DNA from: Acetoanaerobium noterae
GTDB taxonomy: Bacteria > Bacillota > Clostridia > Peptostreptococcales > Filifactoraceae
Assembly: GCF_900168025.1 (NCBI RefSeq)
Contig: NZ_FUYN01000001.1
Coordinates: forward strand, 558,001 to 622,000
Reading direction: 5' to 3'
Length of the DNA: 64,000 nucleotides
Shown in pieces: positions 25,199 to 34,244 of this stretch (the first letter of the stretch is position 1; each line of letters opens with the position of its first letter). The notes under the pieces are model-generated. The model saw nothing but the letters and a program-made list of their open reading frames with translations. It was not told the origin of the DNA and searched no databases. A program made the translations under genes and the position numbers.

Positions 25199-26116
25199 TT
25201 ATCTTCCTCTGTATAGTATAGGAGCTGCTCCAAAAAGCACCTCTGTACTAAATGATGTTTTTTCCATGAGCATAAGCTCATCTGCAATGTGATTCATATT
25301 TCTCATATCAGTAGGCTCCATTACATTTTCAAGCTCTACCCCTGTTTTTCTTTTAAAATACATATAGTGCTTCCAAAGTCTATTTTTGATTTTCTCTAAG
25401 CTAGAAGGCTGCCTTAATATCATCATTACTTCGTGTCTTAAGGTTTCAGCTGACTCTTTATCAAATCCTTTTGGAAGCTCGGCTAGCCTTTTTCCTATTT
25501 CTCTAGCAGTTTTTTCATCAATTTCCTGACACAAAAACTTGACTATATGCCAGAACTGAAACAAATCATCCTTACTATTTATATCTACTTCCTTTGCCCA
25601 AGCAAAAGCATAGAGTCTTCTCTTCCAGTCCCATCTTCTAACTGGACTTTGAAGGTCATTTGCAGGTATAAGGAAAAAGTCTCTGTCAAGTAGCATAGCT
25701 CCAAAAACTCCTGGTGGTTTTCCCATGCGGTTGTTTTTGAGTGTAGTTCTATATACTCCACATGATGGACTGCCTTCCATATATACAAAAGCAAAAACAT
25801 TTGCTCTTTCAAGAGCTTCTATACTGGCATTGCAGCCTTTTATGAGCATATCAGTAACATCTTTGCCTTCCCTATTTTTAATTTTTGAATTTCCCTCTAG
25901 CACAGCTCTTCCACTTTCTCCTATAACTCTGATGGGACTTCTAGGAATTCCCATTCCAGATAAACTCTCTGGACACACAGGATGCCAAATAAATGAAGTC
26001 TGATCTCTTCCAAAAAGCTCTGACATATTCCAGCCTTTTTTATTATATCTCACCTTGCACCCATACATACAAGCACTTATTCCTAAATTTATTTTTTCTT
26101 TTAGAACTGTATCCAT
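25199..26116 (-). CDS. DUF523 (TudS-like) protein with C-terminal extension
   Basis: A 305-residue protein. Residues 9-150 are a DUF523 domain with the three conserved cysteines C16 (GISACMYG), C48 (HPVCPESLSG) and C119 (EGSPSCGVY). In characterised TudS these three cysteines hold a [4Fe-4S] cluster that removes sulfur from thiouracil-type compounds, so a thio-base desulfidase activity is inferred. About 155 further residues form a mostly helical domain I do not recognise; DUF523 proteins are often single-domain and about 150 residues long. A GAGAGGGG site precedes the ATG. It is followed by the ZIP gene. Confidence 0.75.
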   Translation of the reverse strand: MDTVLKEKINLGISACMYGCKVRYNKKGWNMSELFGRDQTSFIWHPVCPESLSGMGIPRSPIRVIGESGRAVLEGNSKIKNREGKDVTDMLIKGCNASIEALERANVFAFVYMEGSPSCGVYRTTLKNNRMGKPPGVFGAMLLDRDFFLIPANDLQSPVRRWDWKRRLYAFAWAKEVDINSKDDLFQFWHIVKFLCQEIDEKTAREIGKRLAELPKGFDKESAETLRHEVMMILRQPSSLEKIKNRLWKHYMYFKRKTGVELENVMEPTDMRNMNHIADELMLMEKTSFSTEVLFGAAPILYRGR

Positions 26117-26190
26117 AAACTAATCCCCTCTCATACCAAACTCTAAGCCATTAATACCCAAACCTAGCTGAATTAATATAAAAAGTAAAA

Positions 26191-26211
26191 AAAAGCTCGA
26201 AAAGAGCTTTT
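26191..26211. terminator. Terminator between the Rrf2 and DUF523 genes
   Basis: AAAAGCTC (26191-26198) and GAGCTTTT (26204-26211) form an 8-bp stem with A and T runs on both sides. It lies after the Rrf2 stop codon on the minus strand. Confidence 0.85.
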
Positions 26212-26229
26212 TAGTTTTAAAATATGTAA

Positions 26230-26616
26230 TTAGAATCTAGCTTTTCCTAGTTCTTCGTCTAAAAATTTTTGGATTCCTAAAAGTTTTTTATGTATAGAGC
26301 ATTTATCAGCTGCATCTCTAGTACAATTTGTTTTATTTGCAAGACATCTATTTAAGTAAATATCGCCTTCGATAGCCTCTATTACTTCCTTATAAGATAT
26401 TTCACCAGGCTCCTTTGTCAGAGCATAGCCCCCTGAGACTCCTCTATAAGCTTTTGTTATACCTGCCGCGTTTAGTTTTCTAAGAATTTTAAGCGCAAAT
26501 CTAAGGGGTACATCCTGTTCTTTTGCAATTATTGACGCACCTACTCTGCTCTCTTCTTGATTTGCCAAGTATTGTACTATCCTAAGCGCATAATCTGACT
26601 CTTGTGTTATCTTCAT
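26230..26616 (-). CDS. Rrf2-family iron-sulfur transcriptional regulator
   Basis: A 128-residue regulator with the Rrf2 winged helix: SDYALRIVQYLANQ, IAKEQDVPLRFALKILRKL (recognition helix) and YRGVSGGYALTKEPGEISY (wing). Three cysteines, C91, C98 and C106 (CX6CX7C), match the cluster-binding pattern of IscR/NsrR-type members, so it probably senses iron-sulfur status, redox or nitric oxide. It lies alone between terminators. The only clear candidate operator is an inverted repeat 18 bases upstream of its start, suggesting autoregulation. Confidence 0.88.
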   Translation of the reverse strand: MKITQESDYALRIVQYLANQEESRVGASIIAKEQDVPLRFALKILRKLNAAGITKAYRGVSGGYALTKEPGEISYKEVIEAIEGDIYLNRCLANKTNCTRDAADKCSIHKKLLGIQKFLDEELGKARF

Positions 26617-26634
26617 ACAAAACTACCCCAATCT

Positions 26635-26650
26635 ATGCATAAATATGCAT
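26635..26650 (-). promoter_or_regulatory. Inverted repeat upstream of the Rrf2 gene (candidate operator)
   Basis: ATGCATA-AA-TATGCAT has perfect 7-bp arms with a two-base spacer, 18 bases before the Rrf2 ATG. It is placed where a self-repressing regulator would bind. Confidence 0.5.
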
Positions 26651-26780
26651 TTAAATTCATTCCTATATAACAAAATATTACAACCTAAAACTAATTCTGT
26701 CAAATACTTAGGATGTAAAATTTATACTAATTTGATAAATTTTTTAAACCTTAATTAAGTTATTGAAATTTTTGCAAAAT

Positions 26781-26806
26781 AAATACCCAAGTCGCCTTGA
26801 GTATTT
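26781..26806 (-). terminator. Terminator of the acetate transporter gene
   Basis: On the minus strand AAATACTCAAG pairs with CTTGGGTATTT (one G-T pair) around a GCGA loop, followed by ATTTTG. It is 12 bases after the stop codon. Confidence 0.75.
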
Positions 26807-26817
26807 ACATGCTTTAA

Positions 26818-27435
26818 TTACTTTTTAAATATTCCAAATGGCTTTCCAAGTGGAAGGAAAACTCTTCCAAAATGGTTGTTTGCTAAATGTGCTATAGCTC
26901 CATAGAAAGCAAGTAATGAAATAATAAGCTCTGAATAAGCTGCTAGTAAATGCATTTCATGCTCCATTATTCCAAGAACTGAGCAGAACAGACCTAGGAA
27001 AAGTAAGTCGATAAAACACATAACAATGAATAAGTGCTTGTTTGTTTCAGCAGCTACAAGTGTAGCTCCCATACTAAATATAAAGTATCCTATAAATGCG
27101 ACTCCTAGCTGACGAACATCTGCTTTTGCTGCCATAGCTTCTCCAAACACTCCGTTTTGAATCATCCAAGTCATAGCTACTCCTAGCCAGAAAAACCCGT
27201 AAGCTCCAAAAACTGTAGTTCCGAAAATGTTGTTCTTTTGAGCATCTTTAAATGAAGCAAAAAGCTGTGCGCAGGCTCCTAAGAAAATAGCCCATGGTAT
27301 TACAAGAGCAGTTCCTTCAGTTAATCCTAGCTTTTGTGATGCTGCTACTAGAGTTACCATTGCTAGACCAAACTGACCTAATGCCGTAGGATCTGCAGTA
27401 ACTACTTTGTTTTCAATAATTTGATTGTTTTGCAT
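26818..27435 (-). CDS. Acetate uptake transporter (SatP/GPR1-FUN34-YaaH family)
   Basis: A 205-residue membrane protein with six helices. The N-terminal family motif appears as ADPTALGQFGLAMV (canonically NPAPLGL), and FGTTVFGAYGFFWLGVA is conserved. Members move acetate and succinate with protons, or act as acetate channels. In a fermenter it could export or re-import acetate; direction is not decided by sequence. The longest frame starts with a TTG inside TTGGAGG (27447); the ATG at 27435 has five-base spacing and is preferred. It appears monocistronic, with its own terminator. Confidence 0.87.
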   Translation of the reverse strand: MQNNQIIENKVVTADPTALGQFGLAMVTLVAASQKLGLTEGTALVIPWAIFLGACAQLFASFKDAQKNNIFGTTVFGAYGFFWLGVAMTWMIQNGVFGEAMAAKADVRQLGVAFIGYFIFSMGATLVAAETNKHLFIVMCFIDLLFLGLFCSVLGIMEHEMHLLAAYSELIISLLAFYGAIAHLANNHFGRVFLPLGKPFGIFKK

Positions 27436-27549
27436 ACTTCCCTCCAATATGTAAAAAAATATATATTCCTACATAAGTTAACAGATTCACAAACAAAAGT
27501 CAATCAAATTTGTATAATATACAACCATAATTTTTATTATATATTAATC

Positions 27550-28551
27550 TTACTTATTCTGTAGCAGCAGGTCATTTTCTTTGATATATCCTTTTTTTCT
27601 CATGTACATAGAAATCGCATAGCTAAGTACAGCTGGAAGTAAAAAATGAAGTAAGGCTATTCCTATAAACGCTTCATTTCCCATAACTGAATATGTTGAA
27701 AACTGACCTACTAGTCCACTGGTTCCCATACCTGCTCCAACGCTATCAGCTTTCATTTTGAAAACTGTAGTTGAAATAGGTCCTAGTAGCGCACTTGCTA
27801 ATGTAGGCGGTATCCAAATAAGAGGATTTTTTATTATATTAGGTATCTGAAGCATCGATGTCCCTAATCCCTGAGAAATTAACCCACCTACTTTGTTTTC
27901 TTTATAAGACATAACTGCAAAACCAATCATCTGGCAGCAACAGCCAGTAAGCGCAGCCCCCGCTGCCAAGCCTTCTAATCCTAACGCAATAGACAGTGCC
28001 GCTGAGCTTATCGGAAGAGTTAGAATCATACCCATAAATACTGCAAGTACTATTCCCATAGGTATAGGCTGAAGCTCGGTTGCTCTATTTAGCAAAGACC
28101 CTATCGCCTTCATCATCATAGCTACAAAAGGTGCTATAAATATCCCTGCCAAGCTCCCTACTATAATAGTTATAGCTGGTACTAGCACTATGTCAACTTT
28201 TGTTTTTCCTGTAATTCTTTTTCCTATTTCTGCTCCTATAAGAGCTGCTACAAATGCCCCCATAGGCTCACCTATTCCTATAGTCGCGACTCCCTCTACG
28301 AACTTTACAGTGCCTGCTCCCATTGCTCCAGTTACAAGTGAAGCAAAAATCACAAGAGGCCCTGCACCTATGGCATGAGCTACTGCTGCTCCAATAGCTG
28401 GTCCCATCATAAACTGTGCAGTTCTACCGAATAAAGATAGCTGCTCTATAGAGCTTAAATCTCCTATTTGTTTGAGTATAAGTCCAATAATAAGCGATGA
28501 AAACAATCCTAGAGCCATTCCGTTGAGGGTTTTAATCAAATAATTTTTCAC
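27550..28551 (-). CDS. PTS EIIC-type membrane permease, orphan
   Basis: A 333-residue membrane protein with about ten helices, rich in glycine and alanine. It resembles the stand-alone EIIC-like family (PTS_EIIC_2), with GPAIGAAVAHAIGAGPLVIF, GIGEPMGAFVAALIGAEIGK and LPISSAALSIALGLEGLAAG. No EIIA or EIIB domain is fused or encoded nearby, so phosphotransfer is unlikely to be assured. It follows niaR by 63 bases on the same strand, making a niacin or related vitamin-precursor permease a reasonable guess but not shown. The GTG at 28551 has a good AGAGG spacing; the longer GTG start (28560) overlaps it. Confidence 0.72.
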   Translation of the reverse strand: MKNYLIKTLNGMALGLFSSLIIGLILKQIGDLSSIEQLSLFGRTAQFMMGPAIGAAVAHAIGAGPLVIFASLVTGAMGAGTVKFVEGVATIGIGEPMGAFVAALIGAEIGKRITGKTKVDIVLVPAITIIVGSLAGIFIAPFVAMMMKAIGSLLNRATELQPIPMGIVLAVFMGMILTLPISSAALSIALGLEGLAAGAALTGCCCQMIGFAVMSYKENKVGGLISQGLGTSMLQIPNIIKNPLIWIPPTLASALLGPISTTVFKMKADSVGAGMGTSGLVGQFSTYSVMGNEAFIGIALLHFLLPAVLSYAISMYMRKKGYIKENDLLLQNK

Positions 28552-28577
28552 ACTATACACCTCTTTTCATATGTAAA

Positions 28578-28592
28578 ACACCTGTCTTGTCA
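28578..28592 (-). promoter_or_regulatory. Candidate NiaR half-site between niaR and the EIIC gene
   Basis: On the minus strand TGACAAGACAGGTGT includes ACAGGTGT, which, as I recall, is the core half of NiaR operators in Firmicutes. It lies 27 bases before the EIIC start and 22 bases past the niaR stop. A full palindromic partner is not evident, so the call is weak. Confidence 0.35.
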
Positions 28593-28614
28593 GCTACTAA
28601 ACAAGTATACTATT

Positions 28615-29136
28615 TTATTGCTCTGCAATCAAGTATCCTTTTTCATCTAGCTCTTTTAAGATGTCTGTCATATCATCTTTTTTATTTACTTCTATAGTGT
28701 GAAAATGAACTCCATCAGTTATTGCCGACAATGGCTTTGAGTTTCCAGTTGAGAGCTTTGCAATAAAATTTTTAAGCTCCTTTCTAGATGAAATACCTAA
28801 ATCAACTCTAATATCGCCGTATATATCATGCTCTATAATTACATCTAATATCTTTCCGCCATTATCAATAATTATTTTTAGCTCTTCCTCTAAATCTTCC
28901 AAGGTATCATGCTTTGACGCAATTACCTTTCTATAGCCTTCTTCATTTATTTTTGAAATGATATAGCCCTGAGGGGTAGCAAGTATTGGAATACCTTTAG
29001 CCCTTAGTATTGCAATATCTTGAACTATTACTTGTCTGCTAACTTTAAATTCCTTAGCTAGCTCTGAGCCACTTAAATAAATGTCGCTATCTACTAATCT
29101 TTTTTCTATCTCCAGTCTTCTTTTTGTTGCTTCCAT
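28615..29136 (-). CDS. niaR: NiaR-type transcriptional repressor (HTH plus 3H domain)
   Basis: A 173-residue regulator. Residues 3-60 form an HTH_11 winged helix (LSGSELAKEFKVSRQVIVQD). Residues 70-170 form the 3H nicotinate-sensing domain, with a metal/ligand histidine in SKHDTLEDLEEELKII, IEHDIYGDIRVDLGIS with RKELKNFI, and ITDGVHFHTIEV. NiaR (YrxA) represses NAD-biosynthesis and niacin-transport genes when niacin is abundant. The longest frame abuts AGGAG; the ATG at 29136 has nine-base spacing. The downstream EIIC-type permease gene is a candidate target. Confidence 0.9.
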   Translation of the reverse strand: MEATKRRLEIEKRLVDSDIYLSGSELAKEFKVSRQVIVQDIAILRAKGIPILATPQGYIISKINEEGYRKVIASKHDTLEDLEEELKIIIDNGGKILDVIIEHDIYGDIRVDLGISSRKELKNFIAKLSTGNSKPLSAITDGVHFHTIEVNKKDDMTDILKELDEKGYLIAEQ

Positions 29137-29330
29137 TTTTATCATCTCCTGCAGTTAAACTTATTCGGAATATATCTTTAATTTTGATTTCAATTATATC
29201 ACAATTTGCACTTTTAACTATCCAAGCTATTCTATATTAGTATTTTTATAGTATAATGAAGGCTACGATGAAACCTACATTGTTTTTGATTTTATTCACC
29301 ATTCATTTTATTTTTAAAGGAGTAGTAATT

Positions 29331-30071
29331 ATGTTAAAAAAATATATTATAATAACTTCAGTTATATTTTCTTGTTTGTTTGGACTAAATCCTAGCTATG
29401 CACAGTCTCCAATCGTAGATGTAAATTTTAAAGTCAATGATATTTACGAGGATGAGGAAAGTGTAATAATTCAAGCTATAGTTTACAACCTAGGCAATAC
29501 AAATATAAATGGGTTTAATGATATCGATGTAGTTTTGAAAAGTATGAATGATGAGCTAATTGCTCAAGGAACTTTTGAGATAGATGATTTAAAAGCTATA
29601 AGCTTTGAACCAGGAGAATCTTTTTTCTTTACTGGTGCTATGAACAAAACAGCTCCTGTCACTTATCCCTATAAATATGTAGCAGAATCTAGTGTCAATT
29701 GGAACAATATAACAGAGCTTTCAGATGATATCAAACTTTATATCAATAGCGAGCAAATAGTTTTGGAACAAAAACCTGTAATAATAAACAATAGAATGTT
29801 AGTTCCTATTTCAACAATAGCTTCGAATTTTGATTATGAAGTAAACTGGAATCAAGCAGAAAAATCTGTTACCTTGGCACGCGGCCCAAAATCAGTAAAG
29901 CTTACAATAAATAGTGCTGTTGCAAGTGTTGATAGCGAGAATGTAAGTATAGATACAGCTCCTATAATATTAAATAATAGAACTATGGTTCCTATTTCAT
30001 TTATAGTGGATGCCTTTGGCGCAGATTATGCCTGGGGTGCTCAAACAAAAATTTTATCCATTTATTATTAA
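29331..30071 (+). CDS. Secreted protein with copper amine oxidase-like N-terminal (stalk) domains
   Basis: A 246-residue exported protein. Residues 1-25 are a signal peptide (basic MLKKY, hydrophobic IIITSVIFSCLFGL, cleavage after SYA). Residues 30-145 form an unassigned beta-rich domain. From about 150 there is a Cu_amine_oxidN1 (stalk) domain seen as two copies of PVIINNRMLVPISTIA / PIILNNRTMVPISFIVDA, each followed by a W and VTL/LSI strands. Such domains are found on clostridial surface proteins and do not imply oxidase activity. The frame extends to 29256, but AAAGGAG sits 9 bases before the ATG at 29331, so that start is used. TATAAT lies at 29252-29257. Confidence 0.82.
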   Translation: MLKKYIIITSVIFSCLFGLNPSYAQSPIVDVNFKVNDIYEDEESVIIQAIVYNLGNTNINGFNDIDVVLKSMNDELIAQGTFEIDDLKAISFEPGESFFFTGAMNKTAPVTYPYKYVAESSVNWNNITELSDDIKLYINSEQIVLEQKPVIINNRMLVPISTIASNFDYEVNWNQAEKSVTLARGPKSVKLTINSAVASVDSENVSIDTAPIILNNRTMVPISFIVDAFGADYAWGAQTKILSIYY

Positions 30072-30121
30072 ATACATTATAATTAGAGTATAATTTATTT
30101 TTTTATAACTAGGAGGAGTTT

Positions 30122-30535
30122 ATGACCTATAACAGACTGATACCTGAAATCACTGTAACATCTATTAAAGAAAGCCTTTCTTTTTACTGTGATGTTTTAG
30201 GCTTTGAAAAAACTTACGAAGGCGAGGATAAGGATTTTTCTTTTATTTCATTTTATGGCTCTCAGCTTTTACTTCAAGAAAATTCTAATGAAGCATGGAA
30301 GAAATATGAGCTAGAATATCCTTTTGGAAGAGGCGTTAACTTTTCTATAGAAACTGATGACATCGATAAACTAGTTTCTAATTTGGAAAAAGCTAATATC
30401 AGCTTGCTTTGTCCTTTAGAAGAACGCTGGTATAAAAAAGACGATATGGAGCATGGAGAAAAGCACTTTATAGTTATGGATCCCGATGGCTATATATTAA
30501 GATTTATGCAAGATTTAGGTCAAAAAACTATCTAA
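30122..30535 (+). CDS. VOC-family (glyoxalase/bleomycin-resistance-like) protein
   Basis: A 137-residue protein with the paired beta-alpha-beta-beta-beta fold. It opens RLIPEITVTSIKESLSFYCD and closes with the second half, HGEKHFIVMDPDGYILRFMQ, where metal-binding glutamate/histidine residues are expected. Members include glyoxalases, extradiol dioxygenases and drug-binding proteins; the substrate is unknown. TAGGAGGAG precedes the ATG. It lies 50 bases downstream of the stalk protein gene and ends at a terminator with an unusual loop. Confidence 0.82.
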   Translation: MTYNRLIPEITVTSIKESLSFYCDVLGFEKTYEGEDKDFSFISFYGSQLLLQENSNEAWKKYELEYPFGRGVNFSIETDDIDKLVSNLEKANISLLCPLEERWYKKDDMEHGEKHFIVMDPDGYILRFMQDLGQKTI

Positions 30536-30554
30536 ATCTAGACTAATAAACAAT

Positions 30555-30605
30555 AAAAAACCAAGATGTGATGGAATCAAAAAGAACCGTCCCTCTTGGT
30601 TTTTT
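30555..30605 (+). terminator. Terminator with long REP-like loop
   Basis: AAAAAACCAAGA (30555-30566) pairs with TCTTGGTTTTTT (30594-30605), a 12-bp stem with a 27-base loop. The loop contains AAAAAGAACCGTCCC, a string I recognise as common in clostridial REP-like intergenic sequences. Its length is greater than an ordinary terminator loop. Confidence 0.75.
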
Positions 30606-30629
30606 TGTACTATAGGTTACATTTTAAAG

Positions 30630-31940
30630 TTATGCTTCTCTTAAAATATTCAAGTCTTCTCCTGCCATTATTTTGTTCATTGTTCTCATCGCGCACATTT
30701 TTCCGCACATTGTACAAGTATCTTCATTTTCAGGCATTGATTCCTTGCGATATCTTCTTGCTTTTTCTTCATCCATAGATAGCTTGAACATGGTTTCCCA
30801 GTCTATATCAGCTCTAGCCTTACTCATTTTGTTATCCCATTCTCTTGCTTTTGGAATTTTTTTAGCTATATCAGCAGCATGAGCAGCTATTCTTGATGCT
30901 ATTATTCCTTCCTTCATGTCTTCTAGGTTAGGAAGTCTAAGATGCTCTGCTGGAGTAACATAGCATAGAAAATCCGCTCCATAGGTAGCTGCTATTGCTC
31001 CACCTATTGCTGAAGTGATATGGTCATATCCAGGGGCTACATCAGTAACTATAGGTCCAAGTACATAAAATGGTGCATTGTGGCAAAGTCTTTTTTGAAG
31101 TAGCATATTTGCTTGAATCTCATCTATAGCCATATGACCTGGTCCTTCGATTATAATCTGTACGTTTTTCTCCCAAGCACGCTTAGTAAGCTCTCCTAGT
31201 GTGATTAATTCTTTTATCTGGCAAGCATCAGATGCATCATTTATACTTCCTGGTCTAAGAGCATCACCTAGGCTAAGGGTTACATCATACTCGGCGCATA
31301 TATCTAGTAGCTCATCATAGTATTCAAAAAATGGGTTTTCTGCATTGTTTAGCTGCATCCATGCATACATTAAAGAGCCCCCTCTAGATACTATGTTAGT
31401 AAGTCTTTTATTTCTTTTGAAAACCTCAGCTGTTTCTTTGTTTATGCCTGCATGGATAGTCATAAAATCTACGCCATCGATTGCATGCTTTCTTACTACA
31501 TCCAGAAACTCTTTTGCTGTGATATCCTTAAGCTCTTTGTCATAAAATCCAACAGCATCATATATAGGCACAGTTCCTATCATAGCAGATGACATTTCAA
31601 CTAGTCTTTTTCTAAATTCTTCTGTTTTTCCAAATGAGCTAAGGTCCATGATGGCTTCAGCTTTCATCTCTATAGCTTTTTTTACTTTTTCTAGCTCTGG
31701 TTCAATGTCTGGGCAGTCCTTTGATATACCTAAATTCACATTAATTTTTGTACTTAGCCCTTGACCTACTCCTTTAGGACTTAGGCTTTTATGATTTTTA
31801 TTTGCAGGGATTGCTATACTTCCATTTGCAACTCTTTCCATAAGTACATTGATATCCATGTATTCTTCTTTTGCTACTATTTCCATTTCTTTAGTTACAA
31901 TGCCTTTTCTTGCTGCATCCATTTGAGTTGAATAATTCAT
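30630..31940 (-). CDS. thiC: Phosphomethylpyrimidine synthase ThiC
   Basis: A 436-residue radical-SAM-type enzyme that rearranges aminoimidazole ribotide into the pyrimidine HMP-phosphate. The C-terminal [11 protein letters not shown] (CX2CX4C) binds its [4Fe-4S] cluster. Other conserved stretches are [21 protein letters not shown] and [20 protein letters not shown] with IGGAIAA. The length is the short, common bacterial form. It is the last gene of the thi operon, 23 bases after thiE, giving the de novo pyrimidine half of thiamine. AAAGGAG precedes the ATG. Confidence 0.96.
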   Translation of the reverse strand: MNYSTQMDAARKGIVTKEMEIVAKEEYMDINVLMERVANGSIAIPANKNHKSLSPKGVGQGLSTKINVNLGISKDCPDIEPELEKVKKAIEMKAEAIMDLSSFGKTEEFRKRLVEMSSAMIGTVPIYDAVGFYDKELKDITAKEFLDVVRKHAIDGVDFMTIHAGINKETAEVFKRNKRLTNIVSRGGSLMYAWMQLNNAENPFFEYYDELLDICAEYDVTLSLGDALRPGSINDASDACQIKELITLGELTKRAWEKNVQIIIEGPGHMAIDEIQANMLLQKRLCHNAPFYVLGPIVTDVAPGYDHITSAIGGAIAATYGADFLCYVTPAEHLRLPNLEDMKEGIIASRIAAHAADIAKKIPKAREWDNKMSKARADIDWETMFKLSMDEEKARRYRKESMPENEDTCTMCGKMCAMRTMNKIMAGEDLNILREA

Positions 31941-31963
31941 AATAGTAATCTCCTTTTTATTTT

Positions 31964-32617
31964 TTAAATTTTTAATAGATTATCAACTGATTGTCTTAAA
32001 TTTTTTGTAGCATTTAGGCAGTCTGCTTGCCCTAATATTGCTGATACTACACAAATACCATCTAGTCCAAGATTGTTTAGCTTTGAAATGTTTTCCTGAT
32101 TTATTCCGCCTATCCCAAGCACTGGAATATTAATTTTACTGCATATATCAGAAATATCTAAAAGTCCAAGCTCACTAGCATCAGCTTTAGTTGAGGTTGG
32201 AAAAATTGCTCCCACTCCTATATAATCAGCTTCACTCTCTATTGCTTTTGTAGCTTGACTTAAGGTCTTTGCAGAAACTCCTAAAATTTTATCTTTTCCT
32301 ATAAGTTTTCTAACAAGCTGAGCATCTAAATCATCTTGTCCCACATGTACTCCCTCAGCATCTAGGGCTAGAGCTATATCTACTCTGTCGTTGATAATGA
32401 GAGGAATATTATGACTTCTAGTGATTTCTTTTAGCTTTAATCCTATTTGATAAAATTCTCTGCTAGATGCTGTTTTTTCTCTTAGCTGAACTACAGTCAC
32501 ACCGCCTTTTATGGCTTCTTCAACACTATGAAATAAGTCTTTCCCTGAAAGGCAAAGTCTATCTGTAACTAAATATAGTGAGTAGTCAGTTTTTTTTCTA
32601 AGCTCTGATTTTTTCAT
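31964..32617 (-). CDS. thiE: Thiamine-phosphate synthase ThiE
   Basis: A 217-residue TIM-barrel enzyme that couples HMP-pyrophosphate to thiazole phosphate. It has [46 protein letters not shown] and [11 protein letters not shown], with PVLGIGGI at the phosphate site. The frame extends to 32677, but those extra residues are encoded inside thiM; the ATG at 32617 has GGAGG nine bases upstream and matches the usual ThiE start. It overlaps the end of thiM by 20 bases, so translation is coupled. Confidence 0.95.
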   Translation of the reverse strand: MKKSELRKKTDYSLYLVTDRLCLSGKDLFHSVEEAIKGGVTVVQLREKTASSREFYQIGLKLKEITRSHNIPLIINDRVDIALALDAEGVHVGQDDLDAQLVRKLIGKDKILGVSAKTLSQATKAIESEADYIGVGAIFPTSTKADASELGLLDISDICSKINIPVLGIGGINQENISKLNNLGLDGICVVSAILGQADCLNATKNLRQSVDNLLKI

Positions 32618-33422
32618 TTTCCAAAGCCTCCATATACAGATTAATTTTATTGGCATCCATAGTATGTACGTAGTCAAATAATCTAGTTCTAAAGGTTCCT
32701 ATTCCTTCGTTGTTCTTAAGACTGCATTCTGCTAGTTCTCCAGCTATTCCTATTACTGTAAGAGCTGAAGCTGCAGCCAAAAATGGCTCTACTCCTGATG
32801 CACAAAAACTTCCTGTTAATGAGCTAGCCATGCATCCTGTTCCTGTGACTTGCTTCATCATTTTGGTTCCATTTTTTAATCTTAGCTCTCTAACCTCATC
32901 TATTACGATATCTACAGCTCCAGTTATAGCTACTGTGCAAGGTTTAAATCCAATGAGTTCTTTTGCACAGGATATAGCTACATCTGATTCACTAGATGAG
33001 TCTACTCCTTTTGTATTTCCTGTAAGTCCGGACATTGCCATTATTTCTGAAGCATTTCCTCTTATCACTGAAATATTTAATTCTTCAAATAATCTTTGCG
33101 CCCACATAGTTCTATAACTTGTGGCTCCTGCTCCTACAGGGTCTAATACTATAGGTATTCCAATTTTATTTGCTTCTTTTCCTGCAATTAGCATAGACTC
33201 TACTGTTCTAGCATTTAGGGTTCCTATGTTTAGCACTAGAGCTTTTGCTAAGTTTACCATTTCCTTTACTTCATTTTCATCATCAGCCATAACTGGGGAT
33301 GCTCCTATAGCTAGGGTGATATTGGCACAGTCATTTATAGTTACACTATTTGTAATATGATGCACTAGCGGACTAATATCTCTAAGTTTATGAAGCGAAC
33401 TTATAACTTTATCTTTCATCAT
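32598..33422 (-). CDS. thiM: Hydroxyethylthiazole kinase ThiM
   Basis: A 274-residue ribokinase-like enzyme that phosphorylates salvaged hydroxyethylthiazole. It has HHITNSVTINDCANITLAIG at the substrate site, the magnesium motif VLDPVGAGATSYR, and the catalytic GTGCMASSLTGSF. It starts with two adjacent ATGs after AAAGGAG; either could be used. It lies 33 bases after thiD and overlaps thiE by 20 bases. Because thiG, thiH and thiS are not in the operon, this is the route for the thiazole half. Confidence 0.95.
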   Translation of the reverse strand: MMKDKVISSLHKLRDISPLVHHITNSVTINDCANITLAIGASPVMADDENEVKEMVNLAKALVLNIGTLNARTVESMLIAGKEANKIGIPIVLDPVGAGATSYRTMWAQRLFEELNISVIRGNASEIMAMSGLTGNTKGVDSSSESDVAISCAKELIGFKPCTVAITGAVDIVIDEVRELRLKNGTKMMKQVTGTGCMASSLTGSFCASGVEPFLAAASALTVIGIAGELAECSLKNNEGIGTFRTRLFDYVHTMDANKINLYMEALENEKIRA

Positions 33423-33455
33423 AAATCTCCTTTCTTACTAACTTTTAGCTTTTTG

Positions 33456-34244
33456 CTATCTAATAAGTCTGTACAAGTGGTTTGTGGGACCATTTCCACT
33501 TCCTATATCCAAACTATTTCTTATAGCTCCTGTGATGTATTCCTTTGCATCAAATACTGCTTGCTCTACAGATAATCCAAGAGCTAGATTAGATGCTATA
33601 GCAGATGAAAGAGTACATCCTGTACCATGGGTATTATTTGTATTAATTTTTGGAGCATCATACCATCTGAATTTATCTTCATAGGCCAGTAAATCTGCCG
33701 CATCATCCACTAGATGCCCTCCTTTAATAAGTACAGCCGAGGATGTTAGTTTCCTAAATGCATGAACTGACTTTTCCATATCATCTTTTGATTTTATTTC
33801 TAAGCCATCTAATATAGCAGACGCCTCATGAAGATTTGGTGTAATTACATCAGCTAGAGGTAAAAGTTCTTGAATCAGAGCTTCTTTTGCATCCTTTTCA
33901 AGTAAATCAAATCCAGTAGTAGATATCATGACAGGATCTAAGACAATATTTTTAAACTTATAGCGCTTTATTAGCTCTGCTACTGTGAGAATTATTTCAG
34001 CATTTGACAGCATCCCTATTTTTACTGCATCTATGTCTATATCCTCTGCCACTGCTTCTATTTGTTTTCTTACTGAGAGAGATGAGAGAGTCTCTATATG
34101 GCTTACTCCTAAAGTGTTTTGAGCAGTTACGGCGGTTATTATGCTCATGCCATATACCTTATGAGCACAGAAGGTTTTTAAGTCAGCTTGGATTCCTGCT
34201 CCACCAGAAGAATCAGAGCCAGCAATAGTCAGAACCTTCTTCAT
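33456..34244 (-). CDS. thiD: Hydroxymethylpyrimidine/phosphomethylpyrimidine kinase ThiD
   Basis: A 262-residue bifunctional kinase that makes HMP-pyrophosphate. It has [20 protein letters not shown], the TAVTAQNT segment, [11 protein letters not shown] and the catalytic [18 protein letters not shown]. It overlaps the end of thiW by four bases (ATGA), so the two are translationally coupled; GGAGG is nine bases before the ATG. It works between ThiC/salvage and ThiE. Confidence 0.96.
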   Translation of the reverse strand: MKKVLTIAGSDSSGGAGIQADLKTFCAHKVYGMSIITAVTAQNTLGVSHIETLSSLSVRKQIEAVAEDIDIDAVKIGMLSNAEIILTVAELIKRYKFKNIVLDPVMISTTGFDLLEKDAKEALIQELLPLADVITPNLHEASAILDGLEIKSKDDMEKSVHAFRKLTSSAVLIKGGHLVDDAADLLAYEDKFRWYDAPKINTNNTHGTGCTLSSAIASNLALGLSVEQAVFDAKEYITGAIRNSLDIGSGNGPTNHLYRLIR

